The notes beneath the pieces were generated by a model. That model ran no database searches. It worked only from the letters and a program-made list of their open reading frames with translations, and was not told the DNA's origin. From Roseomonas alba (GTDB lineage Bacteria; Pseudomonadota; Alphaproteobacteria; Acetobacterales; Acetobacteraceae), in assembly GCF_019430885.1 (NCBI RefSeq), contig NZ_JAHYBZ010000002.1, positions 558,001-622,000 on the forward strand: 64,000 nt of DNA. Direction: 5' to 3'. Both the position numbers and the translations under genes were made by a program. Shown one piece after another: positions 53,117-61,958 of this stretch. The stretch's first letter is position 1. The number at the start of each line of letters is the position of its first letter.

Positions 53117-54037
53117 ATGGCCGCATCGGCTGCGACCGGAAGTGATTTCCTGGACCTTGCGCTTGGTGGGGGCGATCCCTTCGCAGCCCTGCAGCAGGCC
53201 GAGGCCTACCTGCTGCGCCGCCGTGCCGGCGCCCCTGAGATGGTCGATGCGGTGACCCAGGCGCTGCACGCCGCGACCGGATCGTCGGGCGCGCCGCCCT
53301 GCGCAGCCCGTGCCGGAGCTGCCGTTGCCGCAGCGGTCGAAGCGCATGGCGCGGGTTTCCCACCCGGCGAAGAGCCTGCCTATCACGGCCGGCACCATCA
53401 GGCCGAGGCGACGATTGCCATGGGCTGGCTTGCCGGCGCGGCGCGGCGGCTGGGGCTGCTGACGCCCGAGGAGGCGGCGCTCGGCGTCGTCGCCATGGCC
53501 GGGCATGACCTGCTGCATGACGGGCGCGTCTATGCCGATCGCGGGGTGCTGGAGGAGCGATCGGCCGAGGCGGTCGCCGCTCTCGCCGCGGCAGAGGGGC
53601 TCGATGAGGCGCGCATCAGGACGCTGCGCCGCGTCATCCTCGCCACCACTTGGCCCTGGGAGGATGACGAAGCATCCGACCTGCTCTGCCATCTGGCGCG
53701 GGAGGCCGATCTGTTCGGCAGCAGCCTGCCCACGCTGGGGCCGTTGCTGAGTCAGAAGCTCGCCCATGAATTCGCCGTCTGCGGTCTGGTGGGCGCGGAG
53801 GGCGTGGCGAGCCATGCCGCCCGCGTCGGGCTCATGCGCATGATGGGGCCGGCTACCCTCCCGGCGCAGGCGCTCGGCCTCGATGCCCTGCGCGCGACAC
53901 AGCTCGCTGCCTATGCCGGGGTGGCGCGCCGGCTCGGCCTGAAGGAAGCCTCGGCCGAGGCCGGCGCCGTGGCGCTGGACTCCATGGACCCGGCCGATGC
54001 CGAAGCCCTGCTGGCCTGGGCCGGAACGGCGAAATGA
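53117..54037 (+). CDS. HD-domain phosphodiesterase-like protein (cyclic nucleotide PDE class I type)
   Basis: A 306-residue soluble protein. The central motif YHGRHHQAEATIAMGWLAG followed about 45 residues on by AMAGHDLLHDG mirrors the YHNxxHAxDV...HDxxHPG metal sites of class I cyclic nucleotide phosphodiesterases. A third acidic site may be READLFG. It overlaps the adenylate cyclase start by 4 bp (ATGA), so making and breaking of cAMP may be co-expressed. The N-terminal 75 residues are Ala-rich and unassigned. Activity on cAMP is inference. Confidence 0.68.
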   Translation: MAASAATGSDFLDLALGGGDPFAALQQAEAYLLRRRAGAPEMVDAVTQALHAATGSSGAPPCAARAGAAVAAAVEAHGAGFPPGEEPAYHGRHHQAEATIAMGWLAGAARRLGLLTPEEAALGVVAMAGHDLLHDGRVYADRGVLEERSAEAVAALAAAEGLDEARIRTLRRVILATTWPWEDDEASDLLCHLAREADLFGSSLPTLGPLLSQKLAHEFAVCGLVGAEGVASHAARVGLMRMMGPATLPAQALGLDALRATQLAAYAGVARRLGLKEASAEAGAVALDSMDPADAEALLAWAGTAK

Positions 54038-56133
54038 GGCTCCGCCCGCGCCTCAACTTCACCATCACCATCCTGACCGCCTTCAGCATTGTCTTCCTGG
54101 TGGCAGGCATGGCGGTCGTGACGGCCTTCCGGCAGGCTGGGTCGCGCGCGGCGGAGGAGACGGCGGCGCGGCACCTCGGCGCGGCCGCAGCCACGACGGC
54201 GGCGAGCGCGCGCGGCATGATCCATCCGCTGCTGGGTCACGCCGCGGTCCTGGCGCGCATGCCGATGGGCCGGGATGCGGTGCTCGACCCGGCGCTTGCC
54301 GTGTTGCTGGCCGAGCCCCCGGTGATCGCGGTCTCGGCCGTGCTGCCGGATGGCACGCTGGAGCAGGTGCTGCGGCTTTCGGCCCTGCCCGAGGCCGCGA
54401 TCCCGCGCTCGGTGCCGGCGGGCGCGGGCTTCGCCCTGCGCCGCGTCCCTGCCCCGCAGGCGGCATCGGAGAGCTGGACCTTCCTGGACGCCGAAGGTGC
54501 CGTGCTCGGCGATGCCACGGCGCCGCACCGGGGTAGCGATCCGCGACGCCTGTCCTGGGTGCTGCAGGCGCGCGAACCGGGCGTGCATATTTCGACTCTC
54601 TATGAACTGCCCCTCGTCGGCCGGCCCGGGCTGACGGTGGGCAATGCCCTGCCCGGCGGCGGCGCGATCGGGCTCGACATGGCGCTCGCCGATCTTGGTG
54701 GCTTCCTGACCGGGCAGCGGGTGAGCCAGCACGGTGAGACGGTGCTCTTCACCGAGGATGGCGTGCTGCTCGGTCATCCCGACCCGAGCAAGGCCCTGCT
54801 GCCGGGCGGTGGCTGGACGACGCTCGCACGCAGCGACGACGTGGCGCTGGAGGCGCTGTGGCGCGCCTATGCCGAAGGCCGGCTGCGTCCCGGCGAGACG
54901 CAGCGCTTGCCGATCAACGGCCAGCCCTATCTGGTCCACCTCGCCATGGTCGGGGATTTCGTCGAACCCCGCGTGCTGGTCGGCGTCACCGCGCCGCTCG
55001 ACGACTTCACCGCGGGGATCGAGGCCGGCATCCGCAACGGCACGCTGATGGCGCTCGCCGCGCTGGTGCTGGGGCTGGGCGGGCTGGGAGTGGTGGCGTG
55101 GCGCGTCGCCCGGCCGCTGGGCGTGCTGACGCGGGAGGCGGAGGCAATCCGGCGGCTCGATCTCGCCCAGCCGCTGCGCCTCGAATCCCACATCACCGAG
55201 GTGGAGCGGCTGGCGGATGCCATGCGTGGCATGAAGTCCGCGCTGCGCCTGTTCAGCGTCTATGTGCCGCGCGACCTGGTGCGCAAGCTGATGGCCGAGG
55301 GCGCGGAGGCGGAACTCGGCGGCGAGCGCCGGCGGCTGACGGTGATGTTCAGCGACGTGCAGGGCTTCACTACGATCGCCGAGCGCATGGACCCGGAGGC
55401 GCTGATGCAGATCACCTCCACCTATTTCCAGGCGCTCACCGAGGAACTGCTGGCGAACCAGGCGACCATCGACAAGTATATCGGCGATGCGGTGATGGCG
55501 ATCTGGAACGCGCCGAAGCGCGACCTCGCCCATGCGCTGCACGGCTGCCGCGCGGCGCTGGAGGCCCGCGCCCTGACGCGGCGGCTGGAGGAGGAGTTCG
55601 AAGCGCGCGGCTGGCCCCGGCTGCACACGCGCTTCGGCGTGCATAGCGGCGAAGCGGTGGTCGGCAATGTCGGGTCCTCGGACCGCATGTCCTACACGGC
55701 GATAGGATCCATGGTGAACATCGCCTCGCGGCTCGAAGGCATGAACAAGATGTACGGCACCTCGATCCTGGTGTCGGAGCAGACGCGCATCGGTGCGGGC
55801 AGCGGCTTCGTCTTCCGCCCGGTCGACTTGGTGCTGCCCAAGGGCGCGCAGGACCCGATCGAGGTGCATGAGCTGCTCGGCCTGGCCCATGCGCAGGATG
55901 CGACGGAGTTGGCGCTGCTCGCCGATTCCGCTGTGCTGCGGTGCCTGCCGGCCTGGGAGGAGGCGGTGCTGCAATGGCGCGGCGGGCAGTTCGCCCGCGC
56001 CATGGAAGCGCTGCGCGAGGCCGGCGATCCGGCGCGCGATCCGCTGGTGGCCGCCTATGCGGGACGGCTGGCGCGCTATCCTGATGGTCCGCCAGCCGGC
56101 TGGTCGCCGGTCACGCGGCTCGACAGCAAATAG
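54034..56133 (+). CDS. Membrane-bound class III adenylate cyclase with sensor and HAMP domains
   Basis: A 699-residue sensor cyclase: an N-terminal helix (FTITILTAFSIVFLVAGMAVV), a ~300-residue periplasmic Cache-like sensor, a second helix (LMALAALVLGLGGLGVVAW), HAMP (about 365-410) and a CYCc domain (about 425-600). Metal-binding Asp residues are in MFSDVQGFTTIAERM and KYIGDAVMAIWNAP, and transition-state residues are Asn-x3-Arg in SMVNIASRLEG. The C-terminal 90 residues are a helical tail. It makes cAMP in response to an external ligand and overlaps the phosphodiesterase-like gene. Confidence 0.92.
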   Translation: MRLRPRLNFTITILTAFSIVFLVAGMAVVTAFRQAGSRAAEETAARHLGAAAATTAASARGMIHPLLGHAAVLARMPMGRDAVLDPALAVLLAEPPVIAVSAVLPDGTLEQVLRLSALPEAAIPRSVPAGAGFALRRVPAPQAASESWTFLDAEGAVLGDATAPHRGSDPRRLSWVLQAREPGVHISTLYELPLVGRPGLTVGNALPGGGAIGLDMALADLGGFLTGQRVSQHGETVLFTEDGVLLGHPDPSKALLPGGGWTTLARSDDVALEALWRAYAEGRLRPGETQRLPINGQPYLVHLAMVGDFVEPRVLVGVTAPLDDFTAGIEAGIRNGTLMALAALVLGLGGLGVVAWRVARPLGVLTREAEAIRRLDLAQPLRLESHITEVERLADAMRGMKSALRLFSVYVPRDLVRKLMAEGAEAELGGERRRLTVMFSDVQGFTTIAERMDPEALMQITSTYFQALTEELLANQATIDKYIGDAVMAIWNAPKRDLAHALHGCRAALEARALTRRLEEEFEARGWPRLHTRFGVHSGEAVVGNVGSSDRMSYTAIGSMVNIASRLEGMNKMYGTSILVSEQTRIGAGSGFVFRPVDLVLPKGAQDPIEVHELLGLAHAQDATELALLADSAVLRCLPAWEEAVLQWRGGQFARAMEALREAGDPARDPLVAAYAGRLARYPDGPPAGWSPVTRLDSK

Positions 56134-56145
56134 GATCGCCCGATC

Positions 56146-57168
56146 ATGGCCGAGGGAAACCGCAAGCGGATCAAGCTGGCGCTGCAGGGCGGCGGGTCGC
56201 ATGGCGCCTTCACCTGGGGCGTGCTCGACCGTCTGCTGGCCGATGAGCGGTTGGAGATCGAGGCCGTGGTCGGCACCAGCGCCGGGGCGATGAACGCCGC
56301 AGTGCTGGTCGACGGGCTGATCGCCGGCGGGGCGGCGGAGGCGCGGCGGCGGCTTGACCGCTTCTGGGACGGGATCGGCGAGATGGCCCAGGGCTCGCCG
56401 ATCCAGCCCACGCCTCTCGACCTGATGCTGAGCCCGGGCAACATGGATTTCTCGCCGCTGTGGCGCGTGGCGGATGTGCTGATGCGGCAGTTCTCGCCCT
56501 ATGAGCTGAACCCGACCAATGCCAATCCGCTGCGCGAACATCTCGATGCGCTGGTGGATTTCACGCGGCTGCGCGATGCGCCGGGCCCGGCGCTCTATGT
56601 CTGCGCGACCAATGTGCTGACCGGCCGGCTACGCGTCTTCGAACGCAAGGAGATGAGCGCCGCGGCGGTCATGGCGTCATCCTGCCTGCCGCTGCTGCAT
56701 CATGCGGTCGAGGTGGACGGACAGCACTACTGGGATGGCGGCTATTGCGGCAATCCGCCGATCTTCCCGCTGATCTACATGGGCGGCGCGCCGGACATCC
56801 TGATCGTGCAGCTCAATCCCATCAACATCCCCGAGGTGCCGCACGACATCCGCGCCATCGTCGACCGGATGAACACGCTGGCCTTCAATTCGTCGCTGAT
56901 GCGGGAGATGCGGATGATCCGCTTCGTGACGGATCTGATCGACCAGGGGCAATTGCCGCCGGGCAAGCATCTGCGCTGCTTCATCCATACGGTGGATGCC
57001 GAGGAGGAGCTGGCGGTGCTGAACGCCAGTTCGAAGCTGAATGCGAGCAGCGGTTTCCTGCGGCATCTGCGCGCGCTGGGCGTCGCAAAGGCGGAGGCGT
57101 TCCTCGACGCGCATTTCGACGCGATCGGGAAGGCATCCTCGACGGACGTGGTCGCGAAGTTCCTTTAG
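56146..57168 (+). CDS. Patatin-like phospholipase
   Basis: A 340-residue serine lipid acyl hydrolase. Oxyanion loop LALQGGGSHGAFTWG at the N-terminus, nucleophile Ser in GTSAGAMNAA (GxSxG) near residue 46, and catalytic Asp in WDGGYCGNPP (DGG) near 198. No signal peptide, so it is cytoplasmic or secreted by another route. It starts 12 bp after the cyclase stop and may be co-transcribed. Its 3' end overlaps the convergent PLP decarboxylase gene by 4 bp. Confidence 0.92.
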   Translation: MAEGNRKRIKLALQGGGSHGAFTWGVLDRLLADERLEIEAVVGTSAGAMNAAVLVDGLIAGGAAEARRRLDRFWDGIGEMAQGSPIQPTPLDLMLSPGNMDFSPLWRVADVLMRQFSPYELNPTNANPLREHLDALVDFTRLRDAPGPALYVCATNVLTGRLRVFERKEMSAAAVMASSCLPLLHHAVEVDGQHYWDGGYCGNPPIFPLIYMGGAPDILIVQLNPINIPEVPHDIRAIVDRMNTLAFNSSLMREMRMIRFVTDLIDQGQLPPGKHLRCFIHTVDAEEELAVLNASSKLNASSGFLRHLRALGVAKAEAFLDAHFDAIGKASSTDVVAKFL

Positions 57169-58409
57169 TACGTTGCCTGAGTCGCGGCGATGCGGGCGGT
57201 TGCCCCGCCACGCGCCGCGGCGACAGCACGGGCGACGGCATCGACATACTCCTCGGCAACCTCCCGATGGATCGGGTTGAGGTGAAGGTGCACGCCGTCC
57301 GGTTCCTGCTGCCGGCCGACCAGCCACCCCTCCGCGTCCAGCGCGGCGGCGACCTTGCCGATGTCGAGCGCCGGATCCGTCGCACGCCAGACGAAAATTC
57401 CCAGGTCGCTCGGTTCCAGGATCGCCAAGCCGGGAATGGCAGCGATGCCGGTCGTCATGATGGACTTCGCCTCCATGATCAGGCTTGCGCAGCGCAGATA
57501 GCCTTCGTCACCCAGGTGATTCATCGTCGCCCAAGCCGCGGCGACCGCGCCGCCGGGACGCGTGCCCTGCGTCGTGTAGGCCGCGTAGGGACCGCGCTGC
57601 CAGGCGCGGCTTTCGAACCTATGCCATTCGCGATCCGCGGCATCCGAGACCAGCAGCAGCGATGCGCCCTTCGGCGCCATGCCGTGCTTGTGGATATCCG
57701 CGGAGAGTGAGGTGACGCCCGGCACCGACAGGTCGAAGTCCGGGATGGGATGCCCCAACCGACGCACATAGGGCGCAAGGAAGCCACCCACACAGGCATC
57801 CACATGCATCCAGATGCCACGCGATGCGGCGAGCGCGGCTAGGTCGCCGATGGAATCGAAAGTGCCGAAGGGGTAGTTCGGTGCGGAACCGACCAGGGCG
57901 ACGGTATTGCCATCCATGCGTGCCGCCATGGCAGCGACATCGGCGCGCAGATCCGGGCCGACCGGCACGCGGCGGGATTCGAGGCCCAGCGCCTCGGCCG
58001 CCCGGTCGAAGGTCAGGTGCGCCGTATCCGGCAGCACGATGTTGGGCTGCGAGATGCCGCGTGCCGCGCGCGCCTTGTTCCGCGCCGCCATCATGGCCAG
58101 GAAGATGCTCTCCGACCCGCCCGAGGTGAAGGTGCCGCCAGCCCTTTCGCCGCCGCCCAACAGCGACAGCGCCATGGCGATGACCTCGTCCTCCAGGGAT
58201 TTCAGCGAGGGATAGGCGCGCTGGCCGAGATTGTTCTCGGTCCAATAGGCGCGATAGGCCTCCTGCTGGACGCGCTCGAGTTCCTCGTCGAGCCAGTAGA
58301 AGTAGACGGCAAGCCGCCCCCGCCGCCAGTCACGGTCGCCGGCCTTGCGAGCGGCGAGTTCACCCAGGATCTCGTCGCGCGGGCGGCCGGTGGCGGGGAT
58401 ATTCGTCAT
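57165..58409 (-). CDS. PLP-dependent group II-type decarboxylase / lyase
   Basis: A 414-residue fold-type I enzyme of the glutamate/tyrosine decarboxylase or sphingosine-phosphate-lyase group. The PLP lysine is in SADIHKHGMAPKG (His-Lys), preceded by WMHVDACVGGFLAPYV with the PLP-binding Asp, and GTFTSGGSESIFLA for phosphate binding. It could decarboxylate an amino acid. It is the last gene of an operon headed by the 2-oxoacid oxidoreductase cluster and overlaps the phosphoribosyltransferase gene. Substrate unknown. Confidence 0.87.
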   Translation of the reverse strand: MTNIPATGRPRDEILGELAARKAGDRDWRRGRLAVYFYWLDEELERVQQEAYRAYWTENNLGQRAYPSLKSLEDEVIAMALSLLGGGERAGGTFTSGGSESIFLAMMAARNKARAARGISQPNIVLPDTAHLTFDRAAEALGLESRRVPVGPDLRADVAAMAARMDGNTVALVGSAPNYPFGTFDSIGDLAALAASRGIWMHVDACVGGFLAPYVRRLGHPIPDFDLSVPGVTSLSADIHKHGMAPKGASLLLVSDAADREWHRFESRAWQRGPYAAYTTQGTRPGGAVAAAWATMNHLGDEGYLRCASLIMEAKSIMTTGIAAIPGLAILEPSDLGIFVWRATDPALDIGKVAAALDAEGWLVGRQQEPDGVHLHLNPIHREVAEEYVDAVARAVAAARGGATARIAATQATY

Positions 58410-59065
58410 GGCGTCTCCTTCGCGGCGCCCCGCAACAGGGCGAGCACCTCGGCGTCGGTGAGCTGGTGGAAGTCGTCATAGCAGCCGCCGATGCCGCGAG
58501 GGATCGGCAAGACCTCGGCACAAAGGATACGGTCGCATTCGCCAGTCAGATCGTCGATGGCGTCTGGCGGTGCCAGCGGCACGGCGAGGATGAGCGGCGC
58601 GGCACCCTGCGCGCGCAGCGACCGCAGCGCCGCGCGGGCCGAAATGCCGGTGGCTAGGCCGTCATCGACCAAGATCGCGGCACGGCCACGCGGATCGGGG
58701 CGTTCCAGCCCTGCGACGTAGACCGCGCGGCGACGGGCCAGTTCCTTCGCCTCGCGATCCCGGACGGCCGCAATGTCTGCTGGTGACAGGCCGCACTGCG
58801 CCACGATGTCGTCGTTCAGGACGGGAGTGTCGGACCCTTCGGACAAGGCCCCGAAGCCGAGTTCCGGTTCCCACGGCACACCGAGCTTGCGCACCAGGAA
58901 AGGCAGCAGCGGGACATGCAGTCCTTCCGCGACAGGTGCCGCGACGGCGAGCCCGCCGCGCAGCAGGCCATAGACCAGCGGGGCGGTCAGCCCCAGCGGG
59001 CGGAGCAGCGGCAACAGGCGCTGCCCCGCATCCTGGCGGTCACGGAACAGCGCCCGCCGTCGCAT
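58406..59065 (-). CDS. Phosphoribosyltransferase-like protein
   Basis: A 219-residue PRTase-fold protein. The PRPP loop is AAILVDDGLATGISARAAL (DDGxATG), with N-terminal YGLLRGGLAVAAPVAEGL. ATG 59065 shares a base with the korB stop (TGATG); the adjacent GTG at 59068 would add one residue. The type is common in bacteria beside hydrolases and stress genes, with unclear substrate. Being in an operon of 2-oxoacid oxidoreductase and PLP genes is unusual. Confidence 0.82.
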   Translation of the reverse strand: MRRRALFRDRQDAGQRLLPLLRPLGLTAPLVYGLLRGGLAVAAPVAEGLHVPLLPFLVRKLGVPWEPELGFGALSEGSDTPVLNDDIVAQCGLSPADIAAVRDREAKELARRRAVYVAGLERPDPRGRAAILVDDGLATGISARAALRSLRAQGAAPLILAVPLAPPDAIDDLTGECDRILCAEVLPIPRGIGGCYDDFHQLTDAEVLALLRGAAKETP

Positions 59066-60120
59066 CACCGCAACGAGGCGTTGATCCGTTCCAATGCCTC
59101 GACCCCCGGGCAGAGTTCCGCATCGCCGAGCGCATTCAGCGCCTGCGGGACGGTGCCGAGATTCTCGTGCAACGGCGTGGCTTCGGCCTCGACGTAGATC
59201 AGGCCGGTGACGATCTCGCCGGCACTCTTGCCTTCCATCAGCGCGTGCAGGGCCGAGGAACGGTCTGTCGCGTCATGCCCCTCATGCAGCTTGCGCAGGC
59301 GGAGGATCGAGCCGTCATGCTGGACGACCTCGGTCAGTGTGCCGGGGGCGTAGGAGGCGGTGATCTCCTCTCGCGGTAGCATCACATCGAGGCGGTTCAG
59401 CGCGTCATTGTGCTCGCGCACATAATCGTAGGATTTCGTGCTGCCGGGATGGTTGTTGAAGGCGACGCAGGGGCTGATGACGTCGATGAAGGCGGCGCCG
59501 TCATGCAGCAGTGCGGCCTCGATCAGCGGCACGAGCTGGTCCTTGTCGCCCGAGAAGGAGCGCGCGACAAAGGAGGCGCCGAGCTGCACCGCGATGGCCG
59601 CCAGGTCGATCGGCTGGTCGGTGTTGACCGTGCCCTTCTTCGCTACCGAGCCCTTGTCCGAGGTCGCTGAGAACTGCCCCTTGGTCAGCCCGTACACGCC
59701 GTTGTTCTCGACGATATAGGTCATGTTGACCCCGCGCCGGATGGAATGCGCGAACTGGCCGAAGCCGATCGACGCGCTGTCTCCGTCACCGGAGACGCCG
59801 AGATAGATCAGGTCCCGGTTCGCCAGATACGCGCCCGTCAGCACGGATGGCATGCGCCCATGCACGGAATTGAAGCCGTGTGCGGCGCCGAGGAAGTAGG
59901 TCGGCGTCTTGGACGAACACCCGATGCCCGACAGCTTCGCGACCCGGTGCGGCGGCAGAGACAGGTTGAAGCAGGCCTGGATGATCGCCGCGCTGATCGA
60001 ATCATGCCCGCAGCCGGCGCAGAGAGTACTGATCGCGCCCTCATAGTCGCGCCGCGTCAGGCCGATCGCATTGGTCGGCAGCTTCGGATGATGGAGCTTC
60101 GGCTTCGGCAGGTAGCTCAT
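59065..60120 (-). CDS. korB: 2-oxoacid:ferredoxin oxidoreductase, beta (TPP) subunit
   Basis: Thiamine-diphosphate subunit of an oxidoreductase that converts a 2-oxoacid and CoA to acyl-CoA, CO2 and reduced ferredoxin. The 351-residue protein has CAGCGHDSI and GIGCSSKTPTYFLGAAHGFN (FeS cysteines), GDGDSASIGFGQFAHSIRRG and the VENNGVYGLTKGQ TPP/Mg motif. It overlaps korA by 4 bp. 2-oxoglutarate is the likely substrate by family resemblance; pyruvate or a branched/aromatic 2-oxoacid cannot be excluded. Confidence 0.9.
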   Translation of the reverse strand: MSYLPKPKLHHPKLPTNAIGLTRRDYEGAISTLCAGCGHDSISAAIIQACFNLSLPPHRVAKLSGIGCSSKTPTYFLGAAHGFNSVHGRMPSVLTGAYLANRDLIYLGVSGDGDSASIGFGQFAHSIRRGVNMTYIVENNGVYGLTKGQFSATSDKGSVAKKGTVNTDQPIDLAAIAVQLGASFVARSFSGDKDQLVPLIEAALLHDGAAFIDVISPCVAFNNHPGSTKSYDYVREHNDALNRLDVMLPREEITASYAPGTLTEVVQHDGSILRLRKLHEGHDATDRSSALHALMEGKSAGEIVTGLIYVEAEATPLHENLGTVPQALNALGDAELCPGVEALERINASLR

Positions 60121-61958
60121 GGCGTGGCCTTGCGGAAGGGCAGGACATTGGCCGCGGACGCCCGGTCGGCGACGGCGGACTGGATGAAGCGCGCGGTGAT
60201 CGGCGTGCCGTCGTAATGCAGCACCGGCACCAGCTTCGCCGGGTCGATCTCCTCCTCATTCACCAGGAGGGTGCGGAGCTGCGCGTCGCGGTTCTGTTCT
60301 ACCACGAAGACGCGTTCATGCGCGGCAACGAAGTCGGCGACGTCCTGGTGGAAGGGGAAGGCGCGGATGCGCATGGCGTCGAGATGGACGCCCTGGGCTT
60401 CCAACGCGGCCAGCGCCTCGGACATGGCCGCCGAGGTCGAGCCATAGAAGATCACGCCGTCCCGCGCCTTCTCTTTGGCCGGGATGGTGACCGGACGCGG
60501 CACCAGGGACTTGGCCGTGTGGAACTTCTTCAGCAGCCGCTGCATGTTGTCGACGTAAGGCGCGCCATCCTCGGTGTAGCGCGCATAGCGGTCGCGCGAT
60601 GTGCCGCGGGTGAAGAAGGACCCCTTCTCCGGGTGCGTGCCCGGCCAGGTGCGATAGGGAATGCCATCCCCATCGACATCGAGGTAGCGGCCGAAGGTCT
60701 TCGCCGCATCCAGACCCTCGGCATCCAGCACCTTGCCGCGATCCATCTTGCGCGCGGGGTCCCAGGCGAAGGGCTCGCAGAGCCAATCGTTCATGCCGAT
60801 GTCGAGATCGAGCATGACGAAGATCGGCGTCTGCAGCCGGTCCGCCAGGTCGAAGGCATCCGCGCCGAAGGTGAAGCACTCGCCGGGGTCCTGCGGCAGC
60901 AGCATCACATGCTTGGTGTCGCCATGGCTGGCATAGGCGGCCGAGAGCAGGTCGGATTGCTGGGTACGCGTCGGCATGCCCGTGGAAGGCCCTGCGCGCT
61001 GCACGTCGAACAGCACGGCCGGGATCTCGGCGAAATAGGCGAGGCCCAGGAATTCCTGCATCAGCGACACGCCGGGCCCCGACGTCGCGGTGAAGGCCCG
61101 CGCCCCGTTCCAGGCCGCGCCCACCACCATGCCGATGGAGGCAAGCTCATCTTCCGCCTGTACGATGGCGTAGCGCTTGGCCCCCGTCTCCGGGTCCTTG
61201 CGCAGTCGCGTGCAGTGCTTTTCGAAGGCCTCGGCCAGCGAGGTGGAGGGCGTGATCGGATACCAGGCGCAAACCGTGGCCCCGCCATAGACCGCGCCCA
61301 GCCCCGCTGCGTTGTTGCCGTCGGTGAAGATGCGGTTACCCACGGCGTCCGCACGCTTCAGCCGCAGCCCGATCGGGCAGGCAAGGTTCTGCATCGCCCA
61401 GTCGCGGCCCATCTCCAGCGCGGCGAAGTTGGCCGGGACCAGCTTCTCCTTGCCCTTGAACTGCGCGGCGATGGCACCCTTCACCGCCTCGACATCCATG
61501 TCCAGCAGCGCCGAGAGCGCGCCAAGATAGACGATGTTCTTGAACAGCTGCCGCTGGCGCGGATCAGAATAGGCGGCGTTGGTGATCTCGGTCAGCGGGC
61601 AGCCGATCACCGTGATGTCGTCGCGGAACTTCGACTTCGGCATGGGCCGCGTCGAATCGTAGAACAGGTAGCCGCCGGGCTCGATCTCGGCGACGTCGCG
61701 GTCCCAGGTCTGCGGGTTCATCGCGACCATCATGTCCACGCCGCCGCGCCGACCCATATGGCCGGCCTCGGAGACGCGGACCTCGAACCAGGTCGGCAGC
61801 CCCTGGATGTTCGAGGGGAAGATGTTGCGCGAGGCGATCGGCACGCCCATGCGCAGGATGGATTTCGCGAAGAGCCCGTTGGCGGAAGCGGAACCGGACC
61901 CGTTGACGTTGGCGAACTTGACGACGAAGTCGTTCGTCGCGACTAGCGGCTGTGGCAT
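60117..61958 (-). CDS. korA: 2-oxoacid:ferredoxin oxidoreductase, fused gamma-alpha subunit
   Basis: A 613-residue fusion. Residues 1-190 are the gamma domain (GSGSASANGLFAKSILRMG; SEAGHMGRRGG), then the alpha pyrimidine-binding domain with AWYPITPSTSLAEAF, SGPGVSLMQEFLGLAYF and DVQRAGPSTGMPTRTQQSD, ending in the domain III VVEQNRDAQLRTLL. The ATG at 61958 overlaps the upstream FAD/FeS protein by 16 bp. Gamma-alpha fusion with a separate beta matches the KorAB/indolepyruvate-type arrangement. Together with korB it forms the catalytic core. Confidence 0.92.
   Translation of the reverse strand: MPQPLVATNDFVVKFANVNGSGSASANGLFAKSILRMGVPIASRNIFPSNIQGLPTWFEVRVSEAGHMGRRGGVDMMVAMNPQTWDRDVAEIEPGGYLFYDSTRPMPKSKFRDDITVIGCPLTEITNAAYSDPRQRQLFKNIVYLGALSALLDMDVEAVKGAIAAQFKGKEKLVPANFAALEMGRDWAMQNLACPIGLRLKRADAVGNRIFTDGNNAAGLGAVYGGATVCAWYPITPSTSLAEAFEKHCTRLRKDPETGAKRYAIVQAEDELASIGMVVGAAWNGARAFTATSGPGVSLMQEFLGLAYFAEIPAVLFDVQRAGPSTGMPTRTQQSDLLSAAYASHGDTKHVMLLPQDPGECFTFGADAFDLADRLQTPIFVMLDLDIGMNDWLCEPFAWDPARKMDRGKVLDAEGLDAAKTFGRYLDVDGDGIPYRTWPGTHPEKGSFFTRGTSRDRYARYTEDGAPYVDNMQRLLKKFHTAKSLVPRPVTIPAKEKARDGVIFYGSTSAAMSEALAALEAQGVHLDAMRIRAFPFHQDVADFVAAHERVFVVEQNRDAQLRTLLVNEEEIDPAKLVPVLHYDGTPITARFIQSAVADRASAANVLPFRKATP

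Noticed and set aside
53911-56541. Minus-strand open frame of 876 codons across the cyclase region
   Set aside because: Low-complexity His/Arg/Gln-rich translation; the opposite strand encodes the adenylate cyclase with intact catalytic motifs.
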